DNA of 44,320 nt from Chloroflexota bacterium (GTDB lineage Bacteria; Chloroflexota; Dehalococcoidia; Lucifugimonadales; Lucifugimonadaceae): positions 57,417 to 101,736 of the forward strand of contig PBLC01000003.1 of NCBI GenBank assembly GCA_002721675.1, given 5' to 3'. This document shows, piece after piece, positions 18,269 to 26,800 of this stretch. The position numbers were made by a program, and so were the translations under genes. Each line of letters starts with the position of its first letter. Within the stretch, counting starts at the first letter, position 1. The notes under the pieces were generated by a model. That model was not told where the DNA came from. It did not search any database and saw nothing but the letters and a program-made list of their open reading frames with translations.

Positions 18269-18931
18269 ATGAAGATTAGACCTATAGAAGTTATAGAAAA
18301 ATATGGAAGGTGTATCGAACTAATTTCTATGGACCCATTTTTTAACGATATTACTGTAGGTTTGTTTTTTAAAGAGCCAAACATCACAGTATTTTCTTAT
18401 AGTAATTTAGATGGTGTTTCGGATAGATTAAAGCAAATTAGAGACAGAATAGTTAATGTATCTGGGGCTATGCCTCATAAAGACAATCCTCACCAAGCAA
18501 CATTTATATGCGGAATGAAAGAAGGTTGCTGTTCAGACCCCCTTAGGTTTGTTTTGAAAGAGGCAGTGACTAAGGATAGGGACCTTGACCTTTCAAAAGG
18601 TATTATATGTAAAGATTTAAGATCAGAAATGATGATAAAAGTTAATTATGAAGATAATTCAAATGGAAAAATCTATACTGTTTCAGGTGATGATAATACT
18701 GAAAAACCAATTATCAGATACAGAGCAATTGCGAATGGATTAATAAAATATGGCGCATTTGAAAGGGTAGATAATTTCTCCTTTAAATTAAATTGCAATC
18801 AAAGAAATGATAAGATAGTAAATCTGCTCCTTCCATTAGCAAGGAATATTAGTGCTACTGAAGAATCTTTAGCTGCGGAAGATGCTGCAGGGCAAATGAC
18901 TACTCAATCATTAGGATTTTCAGCAAATTAA
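18269..18931 (+). CDS. Unknown protein with adjacent Cys pair, embedded in methyltransferase cluster
   Basis: 220 aa, HKDNPHQATFICGMKEGCCSDPLRF; no family recognised. Confidence 0.65.
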   Translation: MKIRPIEVIEKYGRCIELISMDPFFNDITVGLFFKEPNITVFSYSNLDGVSDRLKQIRDRIVNVSGAMPHKDNPHQATFICGMKEGCCSDPLRFVLKEAVTKDRDLDLSKGIICKDLRSEMMIKVNYEDNSNGKIYTVSGDDNTEKPIIRYRAIANGLIKYGAFERVDNFSFKLNCNQRNDKIVNLLLPLARNISATEESLAAEDAAGQMTTQSLGFSAN

Positions 18932-18932
18932 A

Positions 18933-19976
18933 ATGATAGATATAAATTTAAAATTAACAAAAAAAGAGAGAGTCCTAAATGCACTTGCAGGTAAAGATGT
19001 TGACAGGCCTCCAGTGTCTAATCCTACGAATGTAGCAACAGTTGAGTTGATGGACTATGTTGATGCCCCATTTCCTGATGCATGCAGAAACCCTGAGCTT
19101 AATGCTAAGTTAGCTTTAACGGGTCACACTGAACTTGGTTTCGACTCAATTGCCCCTTACTTTTCGATCATCCAGGAATCTTCTGCACTAGGCTGCGAAA
19201 TGCAGTGGGAACAAAAAGATAATTGGCCTACTGTTAGAATGGGAAACCCGATATGGAAATCTTTATCAGATATTAAAATTCCATCTGGTTTCCTTGAACA
19301 TAAAGACAATGTTGCTATTACTCGCTCTATAAATATTTTAAAAGATGAAGTAAAAGATGAAGTTCCAATATTAGGTAAAACTATGGGACCCTGGACCTTG
19401 GCCTATCACGTTTTTGGTGTTGAGCCCTTTCTTTTATTATCAATTGACGATCCGCAGGAAACAATGAGAATTCTCAAGAAATTAAAAGAAATTACTGTGA
19501 TATTTGGTCAAGCCCAAATTGATTCAGGAGCCGATATTTTAGTAGTACCTGACCATGCAACCGGAGACCTTGTAAGCGGTAAATATTATGATGACTTTCT
19601 ACTTGAAATTCATCAAGAATTGGTTGAAGATTTAAAAGTTCCCCTAATTCTTCATATTTGTGGAAGAACGGTAGACAGGATGCCATCTATAGCAAAAACT
19701 GGAATGGCAGCATTTCATTTTGATTCTAAAAACCTTCCTGAAGAAGCCATGGATGCTGTAGGAAATGGAATAAGACTCGTAGGAAATATAAATAATCCAG
19801 AAACTCTTTATTCAAAAGCCCCTGAAGATGTTAAGCAGGAAGTATATAGAGCACTTGATTCGGGTGTTCAACTTATTGCTCCTGAATGTGCAATTCCACT
19901 AAAAACAAAGATTGAGAATTTACTTGCTATTCCAGATGCAGTAAATCAGTGGGTTTCTAATAAATTTCAATCTTAG
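18933..19976 (+). CDS. UroD-fold cobalamin methyltransferase (MtaA/MtbA/CmuA N-terminal-like)
   Basis: LTKKERVLNALAGKDVDRPPVSNPTN, MGPWTLA, LILHICGRTVDRM (HxC Zn motif), LIAPECAIP. Confidence 0.88.
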   Translation: MIDINLKLTKKERVLNALAGKDVDRPPVSNPTNVATVELMDYVDAPFPDACRNPELNAKLALTGHTELGFDSIAPYFSIIQESSALGCEMQWEQKDNWPTVRMGNPIWKSLSDIKIPSGFLEHKDNVAITRSINILKDEVKDEVPILGKTMGPWTLAYHVFGVEPFLLLSIDDPQETMRILKKLKEITVIFGQAQIDSGADILVVPDHATGDLVSGKYYDDFLLEIHQELVEDLKVPLILHICGRTVDRMPSIAKTGMAAFHFDSKNLPEEAMDAVGNGIRLVGNINNPETLYSKAPEDVKQEVYRALDSGVQLIAPECAIPLKTKIENLLAIPDAVNQWVSNKFQS

Positions 19977-20052
19977 TCAATATATGATATAAATTCGCTT
20001 TAGAAACATGTGATAATTAATTAAACTGTGCCTAAGAAATATAATATCTGAC

Positions 20053-20784
20053 ATGATAAAACACGAAGGATTAAAAGAAGAATTTAAATATGTAACTAAG
20101 CCTGATGAGCAAGAGCATATAGGCGGGCTATTTGCTAGTGGCGACATGTTGATGCAAGAAATTGCTTATAACCTTATAACTGGTCAAAATGATCAAGTTG
20201 GAATTCTTGTAAAAAAAGCATTAGACTCAGACTACTCAGCGAATATAGTTCTTGATGATGGTCTTATAGCAGGCATGGCTATTGTAGGTGTAAAGTTTAG
20301 AGACAATATAATTTTTGTTCCTGAGGTATTGATATCTGCAAGAGCAATGAAAGCTGGAATGGAACATATTGAACCCATTTTATCTGCATCCGGAGTTGAA
20401 CCTATTGGTACTGTAATAATGGGAACCGTTAAGGGTGATCTTCATGATATAGGTAAAAACTTATGCATAATGATGTTGAGAGGTGGTGGGTTTTCAGTTC
20501 ATGATCTAGGTGTCGATACTAAACCTGATGAATTTATTGATGCAGTCATGGAACATGATGCAGCAATTGTAGGAATGTCAGCCTTATTGACAACAACAAT
20601 GCCAAATATGGGCACAACAATTGAGGCTTTTGAAGATGCTGGCATGCGGGAAGAAGTAAAAATTATGGTTGGAGGTGCTCCGGTAACTCAAGAATTTGCT
20701 GATGAAATGGGTGCAGATGCATATGGAGCAAATGCTGTTGATTGCGTACAAAGAGCTAAAGAACTTTCAACCTCTAATAAATAA
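20053..20784 (+). CDS. Corrinoid protein, B12-binding (MttC/MtbC/MtaC-like)
   Basis: GTVKGDLHDIGKNL carries DxHxxG cobalamin ligand motif; N-terminal four-helix cap; MVGGAPVTQEFADEMGADAYGANA C-terminus. Confidence 0.95.
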   Translation: MIKHEGLKEEFKYVTKPDEQEHIGGLFASGDMLMQEIAYNLITGQNDQVGILVKKALDSDYSANIVLDDGLIAGMAIVGVKFRDNIIFVPEVLISARAMKAGMEHIEPILSASGVEPIGTVIMGTVKGDLHDIGKNLCIMMLRGGGFSVHDLGVDTKPDEFIDAVMEHDAAIVGMSALLTTTMPNMGTTIEAFEDAGMREEVKIMVGGAPVTQEFADEMGADAYGANAVDCVQRAKELSTSNK

Positions 20785-21053
20785 TGAAAACTGATAAAAG
20801 TTCCATAGACAAGAATCAGGCAGAAAAAAGCCTTCAAACTTTGTTTAATATCTTTTCACAAATTTCAAATCATGCTGATGAAGTGTTCACAAAAAGATGC
20901 CCTTATAAAAATGCTAGGTCAAGGTGCACTGCTAAGTTTGAATGTAAAAATCAACATTATTTAAAAAAGTTTGGGGAATCTCCAGTATGCACAGGTTCTG
21001 ACATGCTTGATTATAGGCCAGCTTGGAGAACAGATAAAAAAATTAGCTCCTGA
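20784..21053 (+). CDS. 89-aa Cys-rich protein, C-x8-C-x5-C-x14-C, in corrinoid cluster
   Basis: RCPYKNARSRCTAKFECKNQHYLKKFGESPVCTGSDM; start overlaps the stop of the corrinoid gene. Confidence 0.75.
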   Translation: MKTDKSSIDKNQAEKSLQTLFNIFSQISNHADEVFTKRCPYKNARSRCTAKFECKNQHYLKKFGESPVCTGSDMLDYRPAWRTDKKISS

Positions 21054-21067
21054 TAGAATAAATTATT

Positions 21068-22702
21068 ATGGGCTATATTAAATCTGACAATAACAGAACT
21101 TCTTCTTCTTTGGGTAAAACACTCTTTGATTTTGCAGATACATTAAGTATTAGGGTCCCAACTAGTTGCGGAAGAACTGGTGAGTGCCATGAGTGTATTA
21201 TCCAAATTACTGAAGGCATAGAAAATTTATCAGAAAAAAAGGATCTAGAAAGTTTCTTAGGTCCTGAGTTTAGATTAGCCTGCCAAGCATTTATTAATAA
21301 TGATAAAGAAGATGTTAGTTTTAATGTTTTAAGAAGACAACCAAAGATTTTAGAAACAGGAAAAGGGGCTAGTTTTAAATTAAGTCCTTCAATTTGCATT
21401 CAGGATAGCCAGATAATAGATAAAAATTCAAATCGGGTATTAAGTGAGAAAATTACACCAATTTATGGAATGGCTGTTGATTTAGGGACTACCACAGTTG
21501 TTTGTAGCCTTATTGATTTATTAAATGGCAAGATAATAGGCACATCTTCATTTGAAAACCCTCAAAGATTTGGCGGAAGTGATACTTTGAATAGAATTTC
21601 ATATGAAACCACAAAATTTCCTGGCGAGTTAAAGTCAGTAATTATTTCTGGATTAAACTTTGAGATTGGTGAATTATGTAAAAAAAATAAAATTAGAAGA
21701 TCTCATATTTATGAAATGTTAGTAGTTGGCAATACTACAATGAGAGATATATTTTTTGGAGTAGATGTAGCTTCAGTAGGTCAAAAGCCTTATAAATCAT
21801 TAACTCAATTAGAACTTGAAGATGGCAAGCGAGAAACAACTTCTCTTTCATGCGATTCTCATGAACTTGGGCTAAGGATTAATAAAAACGGATTAATAGT
21901 TAGTCCTCCATTAATTTCGTGCCATATAGGTTCTGATATAACAGCAGATCTTGTTGCTATATCTGCAGATATTCATGAGGAAAATTTTATTTTGTTAGAT
22001 GTTGGTACAAATACGGAGATTGTTATAGGAAATAAAGAAAACCTTGTTGCTGCTTCATGCCCAGCAGGCCCAGCATTTGAAGGTGGAGAGGTTAGGTATG
22101 CAATGCCTGGTTATGACGGAGCAATTGAGAAATTTGAGATTAATAATGGAGATGAATCTTTTTCTACCATTAATAGTACTCCTCCTCAAGGAATATGTGG
22201 ATCTGGATTAATAGACTTACTTGCTTCCCTTAAATCAAATTCGATAATTAATGAACTGGGAGTGTTATCTGATGGAAGTGATTATTATGAATTAAAGAAT
22301 AGTAATGGTATTAAAATATCAAGAGCAGATATGAGTGCCCTAGCACAAGCAAAAGCCGCAAATTATTGTGGGCAATCAATAGCTTTAAAAAATTCATCTA
22401 TCGATATAAATAACTTCAAAAAACTTTACCTTAGCGGAGGATTTGCAAATTATATTAATGTTGATAATGCGATTAAGATTGGCTTTATAATTGATACTCC
22501 TAATACAGAAATTGTAAAAATAGGTAACTCTGCACTTCAAGGTGCAATTATGTTATTGCTTGATGTAAGTTTAAGAAGTAAGTTTGATAATCTAGTTAAG
22601 TCTATAAAACATATAGAATTAGAAACTGATGAAAATTTTTTTGAACACTTTGTCGAAGGGTGTCAATTTAAAGAACTATCTATAATGCAAGGAAACAAAT
22701 GA
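21068..22702 (+). CDS. Reductive activator of corrinoid proteins (RamA/RACE-like: 2Fe-2S ferredoxin plus ASKHA DUF4445 domain)
   Basis: C34-x5-C40-x2-C43-x28-C72 ferredoxin-type site; YGMAVDLGTTTVVCSLIDL, VVGNTTMRDIFFG, LLDVGTNTEIVIG, LSGGFANYINVDNAIKIGF. Confidence 0.92.
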   Translation: MGYIKSDNNRTSSSLGKTLFDFADTLSIRVPTSCGRTGECHECIIQITEGIENLSEKKDLESFLGPEFRLACQAFINNDKEDVSFNVLRRQPKILETGKGASFKLSPSICIQDSQIIDKNSNRVLSEKITPIYGMAVDLGTTTVVCSLIDLLNGKIIGTSSFENPQRFGGSDTLNRISYETTKFPGELKSVIISGLNFEIGELCKKNKIRRSHIYEMLVVGNTTMRDIFFGVDVASVGQKPYKSLTQLELEDGKRETTSLSCDSHELGLRINKNGLIVSPPLISCHIGSDITADLVAISADIHEENFILLDVGTNTEIVIGNKENLVAASCPAGPAFEGGEVRYAMPGYDGAIEKFEINNGDESFSTINSTPPQGICGSGLIDLLASLKSNSIINELGVLSDGSDYYELKNSNGIKISRADMSALAQAKAANYCGQSIALKNSSIDINNFKKLYLSGGFANYINVDNAIKIGFIIDTPNTEIVKIGNSALQGAIMLLLDVSLRSKFDNLVKSIKHIELETDENFFEHFVEGCQFKELSIMQGNK

Positions 22703-23673
22703 AAATAGTAATTTCAGATTATGCTTGGCCGAATATAGACATTGAGAGAAATTTTTTTATAAACAAATCAATTGACCTAGATGTTTCTTCAGGTAAAGAG
22801 GATTTAATAGACAAAATTAAAGACGCTGATGGCTTACTTTTTTGCTTTGAAGATATTAATGAAGATGTTTTAAGATCCGCAAAAAATCTTAAAGCAGCAC
22901 AAAGGTATGGCATAGGTGTAGATAACATCAACATTAAGGTTGCAACAGAACTTGGTATAGTAGTTTCAAATATTCCTGATTATTGTATTGATGAAGTTTC
23001 AGATCATGCACTCTCTATGATTCTTGCTATCAATAGAATGATTGTCCCTGATAGTAAAATGGTAAAACTTGGGAAATGGAATGATGTGAAAAAGAATAAT
23101 AGAGTCTTTAGACTTACAGATGCAACACTAGGCATAATAGGTTTTGGTCGTATAGGTAGGCGACTTGCTAATAAAGCAAAAGCCCTAGGTTTAAAAGTTA
23201 TAGCTTATGACCCTTACATTAATGAGCAAGTATATGATGGCGTAAATATATTGCCTTTTGATGATGTTGTCTCAAGCAGTGATATATTGTCACTTCATGT
23301 TCCGCTAACCAAAGAGACGAATCATTTGATCAGCTATAAAGAATTAGAAAAAATGAAAGACAATACGATATTAATTAATGTTTCTAGGGGAGGATTGATA
23401 GATGAAAAAGCTCTATCAGAATATTTGAAAAGCGGAAAAGTTAGAGGAGTAGGAATGGATGTTATGGAAGATCATAACCCATCATCATCTAACCCTTTAT
23501 TTGAATATGAAAACGTTATTGTTACCCCACATACTGCATTTTTTTCTCAAGAATCTAGCGAAGAATTACAAATAAGGTCATGTGAACAGTTATATGGTGT
23601 CTTAAATGGAAATAAACCAAAATTCTTGATTAATCCTGAAGTTCTCAACCATCCAGATGTAAATCTAACTTAA
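22699..23673 (+). CDS. D-isomer-specific 2-hydroxyacid dehydrogenase (SerA-like)
   Basis: LGIIGFGRIGRRLANKAKALG, LHVPLTKETNHLI, LINVSRGGLIDEKAL, VTPHTAF. Confidence 0.9.
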   Translation: MKIVISDYAWPNIDIERNFFINKSIDLDVSSGKEDLIDKIKDADGLLFCFEDINEDVLRSAKNLKAAQRYGIGVDNINIKVATELGIVVSNIPDYCIDEVSDHALSMILAINRMIVPDSKMVKLGKWNDVKKNNRVFRLTDATLGIIGFGRIGRRLANKAKALGLKVIAYDPYINEQVYDGVNILPFDDVVSSSDILSLHVPLTKETNHLISYKELEKMKDNTILINVSRGGLIDEKALSEYLKSGKVRGVGMDVMEDHNPSSSNPLFEYENVIVTPHTAFFSQESSEELQIRSCEQLYGVLNGNKPKFLINPEVLNHPDVNLT

Positions 23674-24182
23674 TGGATATTAGAAATTTTATTAGAGAAA
23701 TTGATGATTACCCAGAAAAGGGAGTTTCTTTTAAAGACATTACTACTTTAATTTCTAATGTTGCCGCATTCAAATATACACTTGATATAATGTCAGAATT
23801 TATTTCAAACGATATTGATTATATTGCATCTATAGATTCAAGAGGTTTTATATTTGGTTCAGCCATATCTGATAGATTAGGAAAACCTAATATTTTATTA
23901 AGAAAAAAAGGCAAATTACCCCCGCCAGTAATATCTAAAGAATATCAACTTGAATATGGTAAAGATACTATAGAGGTAGGAGAATTATCCGTTCCGCGTG
24001 ATAAGAAAATTATAATTATAGATGATCTTATAGCATCAGGAGGAACGGCTAGAGCCTCATTAGATTTGCTTGAGATGTGCGGAAATTCTGTTTTAGGAAT
24101 AGTAGTTGCTGTAAAATTAAAATATCTAAATCCTGAAAAATTGTTTACTGCCCCAATTTATTCAGCCTGCACGTATATTTAA
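23673..24182 (+). CDS. apt: Adenine phosphoribosyltransferase
   Basis: IREIDDYPEKGVSFKDITTLI, IDSRGFIFGSAISDRL, LLRKKGKLPPPVIS, IIIIDDLIASGGTARASLDLL. Confidence 0.93.
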   Translation: MDIRNFIREIDDYPEKGVSFKDITTLISNVAAFKYTLDIMSEFISNDIDYIASIDSRGFIFGSAISDRLGKPNILLRKKGKLPPPVISKEYQLEYGKDTIEVGELSVPRDKKIIIIDDLIASGGTARASLDLLEMCGNSVLGIVVAVKLKYLNPEKLFTAPIYSACTYI

Positions 24183-24340
24183 TTAGATGATTTTTCAATA
24201 AATTCTTCAATTAGTCTTTTGTATTCAGACAATATAAATTCTAGATTTTTTATACTTTGGTCTAATTTTGCCTTATCTTCAGTATCTATAGAACTTATTT
24301 CTCTAAGATTTTCTAAGGTATCTATGATTATTTCTCTCAT
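24179..24340 (-). CDS. 53-aa charged small ORF coupled to the TPP enzyme gene (absent from ORF track)
   Basis: My translation: MREIIIDTLENLREISSIDTEDKAKLDQSIKNLEFILSEYKRLIEEFIEKSSN*. Its ATG overlaps the upstream stop as TAATG. Confidence 0.45.
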   Translation of the reverse strand: MREIIIDTLENLREISSIDTEDKAKLDQSIKNLEFILSEYKRLIEEFIEKSSN

Positions 24341-25959
24341 TAGTCCCCTATTGTTCCTCCAAAATTATCCTGATAGATCTTAGGGTCTATCCTTGCATCA
24401 ATTATAGTACTGGTATCACTGTCAAAGGCACTAATTAAAACTTTTCTGTAACTTTCTGGGTCAGTGACTGTTTCTCCTTTTAATCCGCATGATTTAGCAA
24501 CTCCAGCAAAATCAACCATATTCAGGTCTAATCCATAATCTTCATAACCTCTAAAACCTTGCCTGTACTTCATTGTTCCTAAAGCAGCATCATTAATAAT
24601 TACTATAGGCCATCTCAGATTAGTTCTTTTAATCGTTTCAAATTCACCAAGTCTCATGAGAGTGCTGCCATCTGCTCCTATGCCCATTAAAGGTACTTGG
24701 TTATTTGTGGCTAATGATCCTCCAATATAAGAAGGTATCATTAGGCCCATAGTTCTCCCTCCAGAGGTTCCAAAAAATTTTAATGGCTCATCAAATTTCC
24801 ATGTGTTCTCTAATAGCGCAATAAAAGCCCCAGTCTCAGTAAATAATAAACCATCTTTAGGTAGTATTTCTTTTGATATTTCTATTACATCTTGGGCAGT
24901 AAAAATTGCATTATTTGGTCTTGAAAATCTTTTATCTGTATCACTATAAATCTTTAATAATTCACTTATTTCCCATCCATTTTTCTGGTTGGAATTAAGC
25001 AGCATTTTAGCAGATTCTTTTATATTGCCCGCACAAATTGCCTTGGGGTCATTAGATAAAGTTTTTAACTCTTGATTCGATATTATTTCTACTGTATTTA
25101 TTTCTCCTTTAGGCCAAGGTGCATGAGTCATCATTTGATCTACTCCGATTAAGATTATTAGGTCTGAACCTAGTGTTAATTTATTAGGCCTGCTATTTTC
25201 ACCTTTACCAAACGCTGTTGAAACTCCCATCCATCTGTTATGACTTTCAGGAAAAACACCTCTTGCTTTCATTGTAGATAAAACCCCTGCTCCAATTTTT
25301 TCAGATAGTTTAACTACCTCATCTATCGCACTGTCTTTTCTTACCCCATCTCCAATTAACATCATTGGTTTTTTTGAATTATTTATTAAATCGATTACTT
25401 CGTTGATTTCACTGATAGAGCTAGAAGTGTTTATATTTTCTTTATTAGATTTTGTATCTTCAGCTTCAATAAGCCCCATATCAGACGGAAAATCTATAAG
25501 AACAGGCCCTGGTAGCCCTTCTATAGAATCATAGAATGCATTTCTGATCAGATTGGCAGGATTATCTTTAGTTAGTGTTAACATAGATTTGGTTACCGAT
25601 TTCATTAAACCTTGGTGATCAGCATGTTGTACCATCTCATTTTCATAGGAATAATTAGGAGTAGTTTCGCATACACATACAACTGGCATTCTTTCAAAAT
25701 ATGCATTTGCAACCCCACCTGCAAGATTGGCCGCACCTACACCCTTTACACCTAAGCATAAACCTGCAGAATCTTTTATTAATCCATAAGTACCGGCGGC
25801 AATAGCAGCGGTTGATTCGTGGGCTACATTAACAAAGTGAAGGTCAATATTTTTGCCACTATCCATTAAGTCTAGAGGGACTCCGCTTCCAGGGATTCCA
25901 AAAAAATGATCATTTTTCATTTCTTTAGCTATTTTCATAAAAAGTTCACTTAGATTCAT
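24340..25959 (-). CDS. Thiamine-diphosphate-dependent enzyme (acetolactate synthase/benzoylformate decarboxylase superfamily)
   Basis: FGIPGSGVPLDLMD, VAHESTAAIAAGTYG, GVKGVGAANLAGGVANAYFERMPVV, GIGADGSTLMRLGEFETIKRTNLRWPIVIINDAALG. Confidence 0.88.
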   Translation of the reverse strand: MNLSELFMKIAKEMKNDHFFGIPGSGVPLDLMDSGKNIDLHFVNVAHESTAAIAAGTYGLIKDSAGLCLGVKGVGAANLAGGVANAYFERMPVVCVCETTPNYSYENEMVQHADHQGLMKSVTKSMLTLTKDNPANLIRNAFYDSIEGLPGPVLIDFPSDMGLIEAEDTKSNKENINTSSSISEINEVIDLINNSKKPMMLIGDGVRKDSAIDEVVKLSEKIGAGVLSTMKARGVFPESHNRWMGVSTAFGKGENSRPNKLTLGSDLIILIGVDQMMTHAPWPKGEINTVEIISNQELKTLSNDPKAICAGNIKESAKMLLNSNQKNGWEISELLKIYSDTDKRFSRPNNAIFTAQDVIEISKEILPKDGLLFTETGAFIALLENTWKFDEPLKFFGTSGGRTMGLMIPSYIGGSLATNNQVPLMGIGADGSTLMRLGEFETIKRTNLRWPIVIINDAALGTMKYRQGFRGYEDYGLDLNMVDFAGVAKSCGLKGETVTDPESYRKVLISAFDSDTSTIIDARIDPKIYQDNFGGTIGD

Positions 25960-25983
25960 GCCTGCCCCTTTAAGTATTAATTT

Positions 25984-26595
25984 TTAATATGATACATCAG
26001 TGTCGTCTATATTTCTCCAAAGAAACCAAGATGCTACTGAATTCCATGGAGACCATTTTATAAAAAAATTTTCAAAATTTATTGAATCTTTATTCTTTTC
26101 ACCATATAAATTAATTAGGGAATTAATTATTCCAACATCTCCTTTGGGAAGTATATTTGGCCTAGATAAATAAAATATTAGAAACATTTCGGCAGTCCAT
26201 GGCCCAATCCCCTTTATCTTCATTAGTTCGTTTTTGGCTTCTTCATCCTCTAGGTTTGAAATATGATTAAAATCAGTCATTTTATTTTCAACTCGCTCTG
26301 AAATATTAACTAAATAATTAACCTTCATGTTTGATAACCCGCATTTCCTTAGTTCATCTGATTTTTTAGAAAGGATCCCTTTGGCGTCAATTTTTGTTAA
26401 CTTTTCGAGCTTCGTTTTTATGCTTTTTGCTGCATGTGTTGAGATTTGTTGACCTATAATTGAATTAACTAAAGTATTAAATGGATCATTAGATGGGACG
26501 AGGTATTTGTTTATATGTCTACTAATAATTTTTTTTAATATTGGGTCTTTTAAAGACAATTCTTTTGTTGCTTTATCCCAATATTTAGGTTTCAT
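25984..26595 (-). CDS. DNA-3-methyladenine glycosylase, HhH-GPD/AlkA-like
   Basis: FNTLVNSIIGQQISTHAAKSI, MKIKGIGPWTAEMFLIFYLSRPNILPKGDVGI. Confidence 0.9.
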   Translation of the reverse strand: MKPKYWDKATKELSLKDPILKKIISRHINKYLVPSNDPFNTLVNSIIGQQISTHAAKSIKTKLEKLTKIDAKGILSKKSDELRKCGLSNMKVNYLVNISERVENKMTDFNHISNLEDEEAKNELMKIKGIGPWTAEMFLIFYLSRPNILPKGDVGIINSLINLYGEKNKDSINFENFFIKWSPWNSVASWFLWRNIDDTDVSY

Positions 26596-26596
26596 A

Positions 26597-26788
26597 TTAT
26601 TTATTATTTTCTATAGGGTTTGAGCATTCCCATCTGTCACGAGATTCCCAATCACATTTCATATTATTTGAGTCACCAAGATATATAAAAATAATAATAA
26701 TAAATCCTGTTGCTATTAGAGGCAATATCCATATAGATCTAAATGGTTTTGTACTTAGCCAGAAGTTATAAATTGAATTTGGGTTCAT
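26597..26788 (-). CDS. Small single-TM protein, unknown function
   Basis: 63 aa with TM segment WILPLIATGFIIIIFIYLG; tight co-directional spacing. Confidence 0.5.
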   Translation of the reverse strand: MNPNSIYNFWLSTKPFRSIWILPLIATGFIIIIFIYLGDSNNMKCDWESRDRWECSNPIENNK

Positions 26789-26800
26789 TATTTTATCTCC

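Noticed and set aside
24340-25959. TPP enzyme as glyoxylate carboligase, giving a glyoxylate-tartronate semialdehyde-glycerate route with 14251 and 40426
   Set aside because: Appears to keep the conserved catalytic Glu (AHES), which true Gcl lacks, and the three genes are far apart.
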